Shown: positions 43,197 through 52,175 of the stretch, in pieces
Numbering within the stretch: position 1 is the stretch's first letter
How the letters are laid out: every line of letters begins with the position of its first letter
Source of the DNA: Halobacillus halophilus
Lineage (GTDB): Bacteria > Bacillota > Bacilli > Bacillales > Halobacillaceae
Length of the DNA stretch: 64,000 bases
Direction: 5' to 3'
Assembly: GCF_020171985.1 (NCBI RefSeq)
Contig: NZ_JAIVAL010000007.1
Location: forward strand, 1 to 64,000
Made by a program: the position numbers and the translations under genes
The notes under the pieces: generated by a model
What the model saw: the letters and a program-made list of their open reading frames with translations, nothing else
Told to the model about the DNA's origin: nothing
Database searches by the model: none

Positions 43197-43735
43197 ACCC
43201 GGCTTTATAGTGGAAGACGTAGTTTCGAGATATCTTTGGTCCGTTGCTTATAAAGAGAGAGGCTGGCTACGGAAACAACTCGCTTTCCTACGGGGGAACT
43301 GGCAAGCCTCCTCAGTCGTTTCACTCCCTGTGGGGTCTCGCCTAGCTCCTTCTCCCGTGGGAGTCTCGTCGTTTCCTTCGCCACCCCAGCCTCATGAGAA
43401 TAACGGACCCTTCTATAAACGATAGGGGATGCTTGATCCGTGCCAAATGCTTCTATAGCGGTGATGGACCCATATGGAACCATTCATGGTTCTATCTCCG
43501 TCATAAACCAGGGCGTTTCGAACATGATTTCGAGCTCCCTATTTCGCAAGGTACGCAGGGGGACGGTGAAGACTCCTGTGGGATAAACATGATCGGTGAG
43601 ACCCCGGAAGGCTTTAGCCTGAGGAGGCTCAGCACATGCCCACGGAAAGCGAAATCGTCCCCCGTAGGACCTTCATCACAAACCAATATCTCGAAATCGA
43701 GGCTTCCTGTATAGGAAGCTTTTCTGTAAGATCAG
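43197..43735. repeat. MITE-like intergenic element, copy C (about 540 bp)
   Basis: This fills most of the 43150-43804 gap. The left end GGAAGACGTAGTTTCGAGAT is inverted relative to ATATCTCGAAATCGAGGCTT at the right. The left half has ACGGAAACAACTCGCTTTCC, the middle CGGACCCTTCTATAA, and the right half the core GGTGAAGACTCCTGTGGGAT, all shared with copy B. It interrupts the pyrimidine cluster between the permease and dihydropyrimidinase. Frames inside are not conserved. Confidence 0.75.
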
Positions 43736-43804
43736 TAATCAGGTTTAACAAAGTCTAATAGTTGAAAGTCGGGTCGCTTGATTCTTGTTATCGGGAAGGC
43801 GGGA

Positions 43805-45220
43805 CTAGTTTTGGTAGAGTTCTTCCTGGGACTGTTTGAGTTCGCCGAATCGGGCACGCTTCAGGTAGTTGCCGGATCCGATTTTTCCGACAAATTCCTT
43901 ATCCCGAATAACGAACTCTCCCCGTGAAAGCACGCTGATTGGCTGACCGGTTACTTTTATACCTTCAAAAGGATTGTAATCAGCGGCCATGTGACTCGTT
44001 TCAACCGATATCGTACGTTCGATATTCGGATCAAAGATGACCAGGTCTGCATCGGCTCCCACACTGATCGTTCCTTTCTGAGGGAAGAGCCCGAATGTCT
44101 TCGCAATGCGCGTGGAAGTTATGTCTACAAACTGGTTTAAACTGATTCTTCCTTTCTTCACCCCTTCAGAGAACAGCAGGCTGACCCGGTCTTCAATAAT
44201 AGGCCCGCCGTTTGGAATCTTCGTAAAGTCACCTTTCCCTAAATCCTTCTGCCCTTTGAAATCAAAGGAGCACTGATCGGATCCTAATGTCTGCAGTTCA
44301 CCTGTCTTCAAAGCATTCCATAGCACGTCCTGGTGCTTCTTCTCACGTAAAGGCGGAGACCATACGTATTTGGCTCCTTCAAAATTTGGTTTTTCTAAGT
44401 AGCTTTGGTCGAGCACTAAGTACTGTGGACACGTTTCTCCAATTACCTGATAGCCTTTCTTCCTCGCTTTTGAAATTTCTTCGACCGCGTTTTCACACGA
44501 GACGTGTACCACATAAAGCTGCGAGTTCGCGAGACCGGTTAGTTGAGCAGCACGTCCAGTCGCTTCTCCTTCTGCTTCAGGTGGACGGGTTAGTGCATGA
44601 TAGATGGGGTCGGTCTGTCCTTTCTCAAGGGCTTTTTTAACTAAGTGATCGATGACATCCCCGTTCTCGGCATGCACCATCACGAGCGCGCCTAGTCTTT
44701 TTGCTTCTTCCAGTGTGCGGAATAATGTCTCGTCATCGGCCTGGAAGACGTTTTTGTAAGCCATGAATACTTTAAAAGAAGTAATCCCTTCATCCTCAAT
44801 AACACTTGGAAGCTGCTCCAGGACGCTGTCATTCATTTCACTGATCATTAAATGGAAGCTGTAATCAATCACGGATTTATCGCGTGATTTGGCGTGCCAT
44901 TGATCAATCGAATCCTGAAGCGGCTTTCCTTTATTCGTCAGGCAGAAATCAATTACGGTCGTTGTGCCGCCATGGGCGGCCGCAATCGTCCCGGTCTCAA
45001 AATCATCCTTACTGACCGTGCCGCCAAACGGCATTTCTAAATGGGTATGAGGATCCACCCCTCCTGGAAAGACGTAGTTGCCTTTCGCATCAATTACTTC
45101 TGCTGAAGAATCGGACAGATCCTGTCCAATCAGTACGATTTTTTCATTTTCCACCATAATGTCCGCTTTATACGTATCGGCTGCCGTGACAATGATTCCA
45201 TTCTTAATAATTTTCTTCAT
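43805..45220 (-). CDS. hydA: Dihydropyrimidinase (D-hydantoinase)
   Basis: 471-residue cyclic amidohydrolase opening dihydrouracil to N-carbamoyl-beta-alanine. The metal motif DPHTHLEMPFGG carries His58 and His60. The carboxylated lysine is Lys150 in FKVFMAYK, and later metal residues are in VMVHAENGD and YVVHVSCENA. The start follows ATGGAGGGTTACG. It is the third step of the local pathway, downstream of preA by 18 bases. Confidence 0.94.
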   Translation of the reverse strand: MKKIIKNGIIVTAADTYKADIMVENEKIVLIGQDLSDSSAEVIDAKGNYVFPGGVDPHTHLEMPFGGTVSKDDFETGTIAAAHGGTTTVIDFCLTNKGKPLQDSIDQWHAKSRDKSVIDYSFHLMISEMNDSVLEQLPSVIEDEGITSFKVFMAYKNVFQADDETLFRTLEEAKRLGALVMVHAENGDVIDHLVKKALEKGQTDPIYHALTRPPEAEGEATGRAAQLTGLANSQLYVVHVSCENAVEEISKARKKGYQVIGETCPQYLVLDQSYLEKPNFEGAKYVWSPPLREKKHQDVLWNALKTGELQTLGSDQCSFDFKGQKDLGKGDFTKIPNGGPIIEDRVSLLFSEGVKKGRISLNQFVDITSTRIAKTFGLFPQKGTISVGADADLVIFDPNIERTISVETSHMAADYNPFEGIKVTGQPISVLSRGEFVIRDKEFVGKIGSGNYLKRARFGELKQSQEELYQN

Positions 45221-45238
45221 CGTAACCCTCCATTATGT

Positions 45239-46525
45239 TTATTTAATCAAATCCACTTCACAGGATGAGGCTGCGCCAATTGCTGCCTGCCTTTCATTCC
45301 AAGTCATCGGCGGTTTACCATTTGCATAATCCATCATATCGATTGCCCCATCAACCGGGCAGACGATCGAACACAAGTTACAGCCAACACAATCTTCCTC
45401 GCGCACCCTGAGGATGTCGTTGCCATTCTCATCTTTCAGCATGTCTATACACTGGTGGGAAGTGTCTTCACAGGCGATATGGCACTTATTACAGTTGATG
45501 CACACATCATTATTGATTTTGGCAACAATCTGGTGGTTCAAATCCAAGTTGCCCCAGTCGGAGTACTTCTCTACCGACTTACCTACAAGGTCCATCACTG
45601 AATCGATACCTTTTTCATCCAGGTAGTTGTTCAACCCGTCTTTCATATCCTCGACAATACTGAAGCCATGGTGCATGGCGGCTGTGCAAACCTGTACGCC
45701 TGTCGCTCCCATAAGCATAAACTCGACGGCTTCCCGCCAGCTTGAAACCCCGCCCATCCCGGAAATCGGAACGTTGATTTTCGGATGGCGTGCGCACTCC
45801 GCTACCATATTCAGCGCAATCGGCTTCACGGCTGGACCGCAGTAGCCTCCATGAGCCCCTTTACCGGCTACGTTTGGAATCGTATCCCACGTATCAATAT
45901 CCACGCCGGCAAGACTGTTAATGGTGTTGATCATACTGACCGCATCAGCCCCGCCATTCACGGCCGCCTGTGCTGTAAAGGTAATATCCGTAATATTAGG
46001 AGTGAGCTTTACAATAACCGGGGTTTCAGCTACTTCTTTCGCCCACATCGTTTGTTTCTCCACGAGCTCAGGTACCTGACCGGAAGCCGCTCCCATCCCC
46101 CGTTCTGCCATTCCATGCGGACATCCGAAGTTCAGCTCCAGGCCGTCTACGCCGACTTCTTCCACACGCTTCACAATTTCATGCCATTTTTCCTGAGTAG
46201 GTTCGACCATTAGCGAAGCAATGATCGCATGATTCGGAAACCTTTTTTTCGTTTCATAGATTTCCCGTAGATTCACTTCAAGCGGTCGATCGGTAATCAA
46301 TTCAATATTGTTGAATCCTGCTACTTTCTGCCCGTTAAAACCGACAGCAGCGAAGCGTGACGTAACGTTCAGGATCGGTTCCCCTAACGTTTTCCAAACG
46401 GCTCCACCCCACCCGGCTTCGAATGCACGCTGCACCTGGTACCCAGAGTTGGTCGGCGGTGCCGAAGCCAGCCAAAAGGGATTGGGAGATTTTATTCCTG
46501 CAAGATTTAAACTCAAATCAGCCAT
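45239..46525 (-). CDS. preA: NAD-dependent dihydropyrimidine dehydrogenase subunit PreA
   Basis: 428 residues. The FMN-binding TIM barrel (LAGIKSPNPFWLASAPPTNS, LELNFGCPHGM) is the catalytic part that reduces uracil or thymine. Two C-terminal [4Fe-4S] motifs, CINCNKCHIAC and CVGCNLCSIVC, connect it to PreT. It starts after CAGGAGGCGTAATGAT, 26 bases after preT, with which it should form the PreTA complex. Confidence 0.94.
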   Translation of the reverse strand: MADLSLNLAGIKSPNPFWLASAPPTNSGYQVQRAFEAGWGGAVWKTLGEPILNVTSRFAAVGFNGQKVAGFNNIELITDRPLEVNLREIYETKKRFPNHAIIASLMVEPTQEKWHEIVKRVEEVGVDGLELNFGCPHGMAERGMGAASGQVPELVEKQTMWAKEVAETPVIVKLTPNITDITFTAQAAVNGGADAVSMINTINSLAGVDIDTWDTIPNVAGKGAHGGYCGPAVKPIALNMVAECARHPKINVPISGMGGVSSWREAVEFMLMGATGVQVCTAAMHHGFSIVEDMKDGLNNYLDEKGIDSVMDLVGKSVEKYSDWGNLDLNHQIVAKINNDVCINCNKCHIACEDTSHQCIDMLKDENGNDILRVREEDCVGCNLCSIVCPVDGAIDMMDYANGKPPMTWNERQAAIGAASSCEVDLIK

Positions 46526-46551
46526 ATCATTACGCCTCCTGAATAGTAGTT

Positions 46552-47925
46552 TTACATCGCGGCTGTGGGTGCGGGAGCTAACTGTTTATGAATGGCCATA
46601 GCTACTTCTTTGCCCTGCTGGGCGGCTGTAACCACCATGGCTTCTCCTTGTCCTTTTGCAAAAATCACGTCTCCTGCGGCGAATACCTTAGGATTGGACG
46701 TTTGCAGGGATTCAGGGTTAACTTTCACGACTCCGTCTTCATGATCCAGACCGAAGTTCTCAATTAAATCGGAATAGCGTGTCTGCCCGATTGCCTTAAT
46801 AACGGCATCAGCTTCCATGACAAATTCTGAACCTTCAACAGGAGCCGGCCTTCTTCGACCATCCGCGTCCGGTTCGCCCAGCGCCATTTTTACACATTTC
46901 AGGTGCGTCACCTGATTCGTCTCATCCCCGATGATTTCGATGGGCTGCGTAAGCCAGTTGAATTCCACATTATCCTGTTTGGCAAAATCGTACTCAAAAT
47001 CATAAGCGGTCATTTCTTTCACGGTACGGCGGTACACAATTTTCACATCTGCCGCCCCTTTTCGAGCTGCACAAGTGGCCGCATCAATCGCCGTGTTGCC
47101 TGCCCCGATCACTACAACGTTTTTACCAAGCAGTTCCTCCGTTACGGGGCCTGATTTTGTACTTTTCACAAATTCAATGGCGTCATGAACGCCGTTTAAG
47201 TCTTCCCCTTCAATTCCAAGCATAGGAACATTCCCCATACCGATGGTCAGGACAATGGAATCGTATTGATCGGATAGTTCCTGAAATGTGACATCGGTTC
47301 CGACTCTTGTGTTCGTCCTGATTTCAACATCCATTTGCCTGACCTGATCGACTTCCCAGCGGGAAATATCCTGCGGCAGCCGGAATGACACAATGCCGTA
47401 TGTATCCAGTCCTCCTGCCTCAGCTTCCGCTTCAAAGATCGTAACCTCATAGCCAAAACGAGCAAGTTCCCGGGCTGCCGATAAACCAGCTGGTCCTCCT
47501 CCGACAACAGCCACCTTCATGCCGTTCTTTTCGCCGGGTTTGAATAAAAGTTGTTCGTTCTTGATGGCCCAGTCGGTCGCAAACCGCTGCAGATCACCAA
47601 TCAAAATCGGCTGCGTGGAATGATTTAATACACACGCTCCTTCACAAAGCTCTTCGGTCGGGCAGACGCGAGCACACGTAGCACCGACAGGATTCGAGGA
47701 CATGATCGTTGTAGCCGAGCCCTTTAGATTCCCGGAAGCAATCTTTTTGATAAACTTCGGAATATCAATGCTTGTCGGACACGCCTTAATACAGGGAGCA
47801 TCATAGCAGTATAAGCAGCGATTCGCTTCCTCCATGGCCTCCTGATTGTTGAGACCTTGGTGAACTTCCTCGAAATTTGATTTCAAGTTCTCTAGAGATA
47901 TTCCTTTGCTTTTTAACTGAGTCAA
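46552..47925 (-). CDS. preT: NAD(P)-dependent dihydropyrimidine dehydrogenase subunit PreT
   Basis: 457 residues from the TTG at 47925, which stands 9 bases after AAAGGAGG; an in-frame ATG 33 bases upstream precedes that site. N-terminal Cys clusters (CLYCYDAPCIKACPTSIDIP, CARVCPTEELCEGAC) hold Fe-S centres. Two dinucleotide folds follow (AVVGGGPAGLSAARELA; VVIGAGNTAIDAA). It passes electrons from NAD(P)H to PreA. It also resembles the small subunit of glutamate synthase, but the adjacent preA decides. Confidence 0.92.
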   Translation of the reverse strand: MTQLKSKGISLENLKSNFEEVHQGLNNQEAMEEANRCLYCYDAPCIKACPTSIDIPKFIKKIASGNLKGSATTIMSSNPVGATCARVCPTEELCEGACVLNHSTQPILIGDLQRFATDWAIKNEQLLFKPGEKNGMKVAVVGGGPAGLSAARELARFGYEVTIFEAEAEAGGLDTYGIVSFRLPQDISRWEVDQVRQMDVEIRTNTRVGTDVTFQELSDQYDSIVLTIGMGNVPMLGIEGEDLNGVHDAIEFVKSTKSGPVTEELLGKNVVVIGAGNTAIDAATCAARKGAADVKIVYRRTVKEMTAYDFEYDFAKQDNVEFNWLTQPIEIIGDETNQVTHLKCVKMALGEPDADGRRRPAPVEGSEFVMEADAVIKAIGQTRYSDLIENFGLDHEDGVVKVNPESLQTSNPKVFAAGDVIFAKGQGEAMVVTAAQQGKEVAMAIHKQLAPAPTAAM

Positions 47926-48062
47926 TGCAATGAACCTCCTTTTATAGATACTTGCCATCTAATTCAGATGCATGGTTAAACAAAAGAAGTTCTACATAGG
48001 GAAAAGTGATCTATTTTCCTGTGCTCTATGAAGAACTTCTTCTAGGGTTCTGGAATTCTCTG

Positions 48063-48953
48063 TTACGGCAGAAGCTGTCCCATCTTCTCGTACGTCTCTG
48101 GACGACGATCCCGGTAAAACTGCCACGTATCTCGAACTTCCCGAATAAATTTCTTATTCATTTCACCAATGATGACTTCATCCTGATCACGGCTGCCGGT
48201 CGCGACAAATTCTCCTCTTGGATCCACAAGGTAGGACTGACCATAAAATTCGCCCATATTCCACGGACCTTCATAACCGACACGGTTAATAGCTCCTAAG
48301 TAATAACCATTTGCCACCGCATGAGCCGGCTGCTCCAGCTTCCATAAATATTCGGACAATCCAGCGACCGTAGCTGACGGGTTAAAAACGACTTCCGCCC
48401 CATTTAAGCCAAGCACTCTTGCCCCTTCAGGGAAATGGCGATCATAGCAAATATAGACGCCGACTTTAGCAAAGGCCGTATCGAACACAGGATACCCCAG
48501 GTTTCCAGGCTTGAAGTAATACTTCTCCCAGAATCCATATCCTTTGTCCCCTACCCCCACCTGTGGAATGTGATGTTTGCGGTACTTACCTAGATACGAG
48601 CCATCTGCATCGATGACAGCCGCGGTATTGTAGTACGTCGCAATCCCTTCTCGTTCATAGATGGGAAGAATAATAACGACTCCAAGTTCTTTAGCAAGCT
48701 CCTGAAATTGAACGGTTGTCGGACCATTTGGAATCTCTTCTGCTGCATCGTACCACTTGGAGTTTTGTTCTGAGCAGAAATAAGGACCATAGAAAATTTC
48801 CTGCAGACAAATGATCTGCGCTCCTTTTTCTGCCGCTTCCCGAACCAATTTAATATGTTTTTCGATTGACTCCTGTTTGTGAACTTCCACAGGTTCATTT
48901 CCATCAACATCATGAGAAGCTTGTATTAATCCAATTTGGACTTTATCGGACAC
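48063..48953 (-). CDS. Beta-ureidopropionase (nitrilase superfamily)
   Basis: 296 residues. It hydrolyses N-carbamoyl-beta-alanine to beta-alanine, CO2 and ammonium. The Glu-Lys-Cys triad is visible: Glu52 in CLQEIFYGPYF, Lys126 in YRKHHIPQ and Cys169 in GVYICYDRHFPEGAR. It starts at GTG after ATAAGGAGGAATTTA and is the first gene of the run preT-preA-hydA. The 340 bases upstream (48954-49290) hold an AT-rich promoter region and the mmsA terminator, and no gene. Confidence 0.93.
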   Translation of the reverse strand: MSDKVQIGLIQASHDVDGNEPVEVHKQESIEKHIKLVREAAEKGAQIICLQEIFYGPYFCSEQNSKWYDAAEEIPNGPTTVQFQELAKELGVVIILPIYEREGIATYYNTAAVIDADGSYLGKYRKHHIPQVGVGDKGYGFWEKYYFKPGNLGYPVFDTAFAKVGVYICYDRHFPEGARVLGLNGAEVVFNPSATVAGLSEYLWKLEQPAHAVANGYYLGAINRVGYEGPWNMGEFYGQSYLVDPRGEFVATGSRDQDEVIIGEMNKKFIREVRDTWQFYRDRRPETYEKMGQLLP

Positions 48954-49250
48954 GTAAATTCCTCCTTATGTAATAAGATCCCTCATTTTTTAAATGCTTT
49001 CAGCCGTCGAAACCTTCCTTGTTAAGCTCCGCGCTGCTTCACCTCCCTAAAATCATTTTAATTTTTCTTTATTTACTGAATATTTTGTAATTTAAATATA
49101 CTTTACCGTAAGTTTATAAATTTGCCATTATACATACTGTAAAATGTTATTTTGGGTCAACGTTGCGTTTTGTAAAAATAAAGGGTGGGATAGATGCAGA
49201 TAAGGATCTATTTAAAGAAAGGATTAATTAAGAAAATCAAAAGAAATTGA

Positions 49251-49283
49251 AAAAAGCGGAAGTCTTTACGTCTTCCGCTTTTT
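49251..49283 (-). terminator. Terminator after mmsA
   Basis: AAAAAGCGGAAG and CTTCCGCTTTTT with a 9-base loop, 8 bases after the mmsA stop, with an A/T-rich tail on the minus strand. Confidence 0.85.
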
Positions 49284-49290
49284 GAGTCCA

Positions 49291-50763
49291 TTAATACCAG
49301 CGCTGAGTCAGCATCTTCCGCTTCGTATAGAAATTCAGCCCGTCTTTTCCATTGGCATGAAGATCTCCGTAGAATGATTTTTTATTACCGGAAAAAGGAA
49401 AGAAAGCCATAGGGGCAGGAACGTTTACATTGACGCCAAGCATGCCCGCGTCCATTTCTTCTCTGAACTGCTGCACAGCCTTACCGCTTGACGTATAGAT
49501 AACAGCGCCATTCGCAAATTCGGATTTATTAGCCGTATCGATGGCTTCATCCAGCGTATCGGCGCGAACAATGCTTAGAACCGGTGCGAAGATTTCATCT
49601 TTCCAAATTTTCATATCCTCGGTCACATAGTCGAAAATCGTCGCTCCTAAGAAATAGCCTAATTCATTTTCCCGGAGTTCTACCCGGCCGTCACGAACAA
49701 GCTTCGCGTTTTCTTCTTCTCCGGCTTCAATATAACCAAGCACCCGGTCTCTATGCGACTCACGAATTAACGGTCCTAAATTCGTTTCCTCAGCTAATCC
49801 ATCTCCTACATTTAACTGATCGGCAGCCTCTTTCAATTTGGCGACCAGTGGATCAGCAACATCGCCGACCGCTACGACTACAGAACACGCCATACAGCGT
49901 TCCCCTGCGCTCCCGAAAGCTGCATTCACAATTCCTTCGACAGACTTATCAAGATTGCAGTCCGGAAGTACGATGGAGTGATTCTTGGCACCGGCAAGAG
50001 CCTGCACGCGTTTACCATGATTCGCAGCCGTTTTATATACGTATTCCGCTACGGGCTGAGATCCGACAAAAGATATCGCATCAATCTCTTCATGCTCAAG
50101 CAGACCATTCACGACATCATGAGCCCCATTCACCAGGTTCAGGACTCCTTTTGGAAGACCCGCTTCATGCATAAGCTCGACTAGCATTTTTGCAAGAATC
50201 GGAGTACGCTCGGAAGGCTTCAGCACAAAAGTGTTGCCGCACACCAGTGCAAGTGGGAACATCCATAAAGGAACCATCATCGGGAAGTTAAAAGGAGTAA
50301 TGCCTCCGACTACACCAACTGGATATCGGTACATCCCGGAATCAATGCCTTCCGCAATATCTGGCAGCACATCCCCCATCATTAAACTCGGCGCTCCGGC
50401 AGCGAATTCTACACACTCGATGCCCCGCTGAACTTCACCCGTCGCATCTTTTTTCGTTTTTCCGTTTTCCTGGGTGAGCACTTTGGCTAGCTCATCTCGA
50501 TTTTCCGTGAGAAGCTGCTGGTATTTGAACATAATACGGGCCCGCTTAGGAACAGGCGTCTTTTTCCAGCTGTTAAATGCCTGTCTTGCCGATTGTACGG
50601 CTTTATTTACGTCCTCTTTTGATGAAATAGGAACACTTGCGATGATTTCTCCTGTAGCAGGGTTAGGCACATTCTCCACTTGCCCACTTTCAGACGAAAC
50701 CCATTCTCCATTAATAAAATTCTGAATGACCACCTGATTCGACTTCGAGAAAGTTGTCTCCAT
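49291..50763 (-). CDS. mmsA: (Methyl)malonate-semialdehyde dehydrogenase, CoA-acylating
   Basis: 490 residues, aldehyde dehydrogenase fold. The catalytic cysteine is Cys290 in [12 protein letters not shown], typical of MSDH/IolA, and [20 protein letters not shown] is diagnostic for the CoA-dependent group. It would convert malonate semialdehyde, made from beta-alanine, to acetyl-CoA and CO2. No inositol or valine genes are nearby, so pyrimidine catabolism is the best context. The start follows TTGAGGTGAAAAG. Confidence 0.93.
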   Translation of the reverse strand: METTFSKSNQVVIQNFINGEWVSSESGQVENVPNPATGEIIASVPISSKEDVNKAVQSARQAFNSWKKTPVPKRARIMFKYQQLLTENRDELAKVLTQENGKTKKDATGEVQRGIECVEFAAGAPSLMMGDVLPDIAEGIDSGMYRYPVGVVGGITPFNFPMMVPLWMFPLALVCGNTFVLKPSERTPILAKMLVELMHEAGLPKGVLNLVNGAHDVVNGLLEHEEIDAISFVGSQPVAEYVYKTAANHGKRVQALAGAKNHSIVLPDCNLDKSVEGIVNAAFGSAGERCMACSVVVAVGDVADPLVAKLKEAADQLNVGDGLAEETNLGPLIRESHRDRVLGYIEAGEEENAKLVRDGRVELRENELGYFLGATIFDYVTEDMKIWKDEIFAPVLSIVRADTLDEAIDTANKSEFANGAVIYTSSGKAVQQFREEMDAGMLGVNVNVPAPMAFFPFSGNKKSFYGDLHANGKDGLNFYTKRKMLTQRWY

Positions 50764-50942
50764 CTTTTCACCTCAATTGGTAGATTCTGTTCTAATTTGC
50801 TCAGATTTATTATAAATTCAGAAAATTCCAACATCAATGGACGAAATGTCAAATGAATATCCGACCAAATTGACACTATGACGGTCTCTCTGGAATTGGG
50901 GGGATTGAAAAGGAAGAAGCTTTACCTAATAGAGCATACGAA

Positions 50943-51011
50943 AAACCGTCCAATCAACTATCGACTGGACGGTTTCTTTAGAATTTTATTTTGGAAGACT
51001 CGGCTTCGATG
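50943..51011. repeat. Orphan hairpin and remnant of the MITE-like end
   Basis: In the 390-base gap between mmsA and the ZIP gene, AAACCGTCCA and TGGACGGTTT form a terminator-like hairpin (50943-50975) with no gene feeding it. Just after, TTGGAAGACTCGGCTTCGAT (50991-51010) resembles the inverted end of the MITE-like element. This looks like debris from an old insertion. Confidence 0.45.
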
Positions 51012-51060
51012 CTTTTTCGGAAAAAATGGTGGATCGAATTCCATCCGATTAAATGCCTCA

Positions 51061-51112
51061 ATTGGGCATAATCGACCTTAATATTGGGCCGTGCTCCATC
51101 TTAATCGGGCCA
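51061..51112. repeat. 21-22 bp periodic ATTGGGCC repeat, copy 2
   Basis: Three units, ATTGGGCATAA (51061), ATTGGGCCGTG (51083) and ATCGGGCCAAC (51104), lie 22 and 21 bp apart. They match the arrays at 25036-25067 and 60414-60442. No gene is present. Confidence 0.65.
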
Positions 51113-51154
51113 ACAGACCCCGGTCCTCACATTTAACAGCAGCGTAATTTATAT

Positions 51155-51961
51155 TTAGATAAATAGAAGTAAACTCAATGCCATGACCGCCATACCGGCT
51201 ACTACTCCATAGATGGATAAATGAGCTTCGCCATAACGGCGGGAGGCCGGAAGCAGTTCATCCAGTGAAATAAACACCATGATTCCGGCCACTCCTGCGA
51301 ATAAAACCCCGAACATTACGTCATTCAAGAATGGCATCAGGACTAAATACGCAAGCAAAGCGCCGACCGGCTCGGAAAGTCCACTAAGGAAAGAAAGCTT
51401 GAAGGCTTTTTTCTTATCCCCTGTCGCAAAATAGACCGGTACGGATACAGCGATTCCTTCCGGGATGTTATGAATGGCAATTGCCGCTGCAATCGCAATC
51501 CCGAGGCTTGGGTCGTTGAGTGCCGCTGTAAAGGTCGCAATTCCTTCTGGGAAGTTGTGAATCGCAATTGCAAGTGCTGTGAACGTTCCCATTTTCAATA
51601 AATGGGATTGATCGACAGCTGGCTCAGACGTGGACATATCCTCTACTTTTTTCACTTCATGCGGATTTCCGGCTTTTGGTATCAATCGATCAATAATAGC
51701 AATGACAACCATGCCACCGAAGAAACCGGCAACCGTAATCCACTTACCAGGTACTTCCCCCATGGCATTAACAAGAGAATCCTGTGCTTTAAAAAAGATT
51801 TCTACCATCGATACGTAAATCATGACTCCTGCTGAGAATCCAAGTGCCAATGAAAGAAATCTAGTATTAGTCGTTTTGGTAAAAAACGCTAGTACGCTTC
51901 CGATACCAGTGGCTAACCCGGCAAGCAGGGTTAATCCAAAGGCTAATAATAAATTTTCCAT
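51155..51961 (-). CDS. ZIP-family divalent metal transporter (ZupT-like)
   Basis: 268 residues from ATG at 51961 (AAGGGAGAGAGAA); an open extension upstream lacks a ribosome site. About eight membrane helices. The metal-path helices contain [14 protein letters not shown] and [15 protein letters not shown], the ZIP signature. It imports Zn2+ and possibly Fe2+ or Mn2+. No Zur-like box could be assigned by eye. Confidence 0.92.
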   Translation of the reverse strand: MENLLLAFGLTLLAGLATGIGSVLAFFTKTTNTRFLSLALGFSAGVMIYVSMVEIFFKAQDSLVNAMGEVPGKWITVAGFFGGMVVIAIIDRLIPKAGNPHEVKKVEDMSTSEPAVDQSHLLKMGTFTALAIAIHNFPEGIATFTAALNDPSLGIAIAAAIAIHNIPEGIAVSVPVYFATGDKKKAFKLSFLSGLSEPVGALLAYLVLMPFLNDVMFGVLFAGVAGIMVFISLDELLPASRRYGEAHLSIYGVVAGMAVMALSLLLFI

Positions 51962-52133
51962 TTCTCTCTCCCTTTCTTCTCTGTCTAATCTAGAATCATT
52001 GTAAATCAAGTTTTTCCTTAATGCAACTTTTTTAGTTGTAGTAATATTTTATGTGCCTATTTAAAAAATGATACTTTAATTATCTTTCTTCTGATGTACA
52101 TTATTCGCCTAGCTCGAACTGGTTCCATAAAAT

Positions 52134-52168
52134 AAAAATAAAGCACAGCCTCAGTGGACTGTGCTTTG
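52134..52168 (-). terminator. Terminator after the MFS pump
   Basis: AAAGCACAG and CTGTGCTTT with inner pairing, followed by ATTTTTATTTT on the minus strand, 7 bases after the stop. Confidence 0.85.
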
Positions 52169-52175
52169 CTCTAAT

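Noticed and set aside
43205..43714. Overlapping frames of 82-106 residues
   Set aside because: They fall in the MITE-like element, lack ribosome sites and differ between copies.
50878..51081. 67-residue plus-strand frame
   Set aside because: It spans an orphan hairpin and repeat debris and has no ribosome site.
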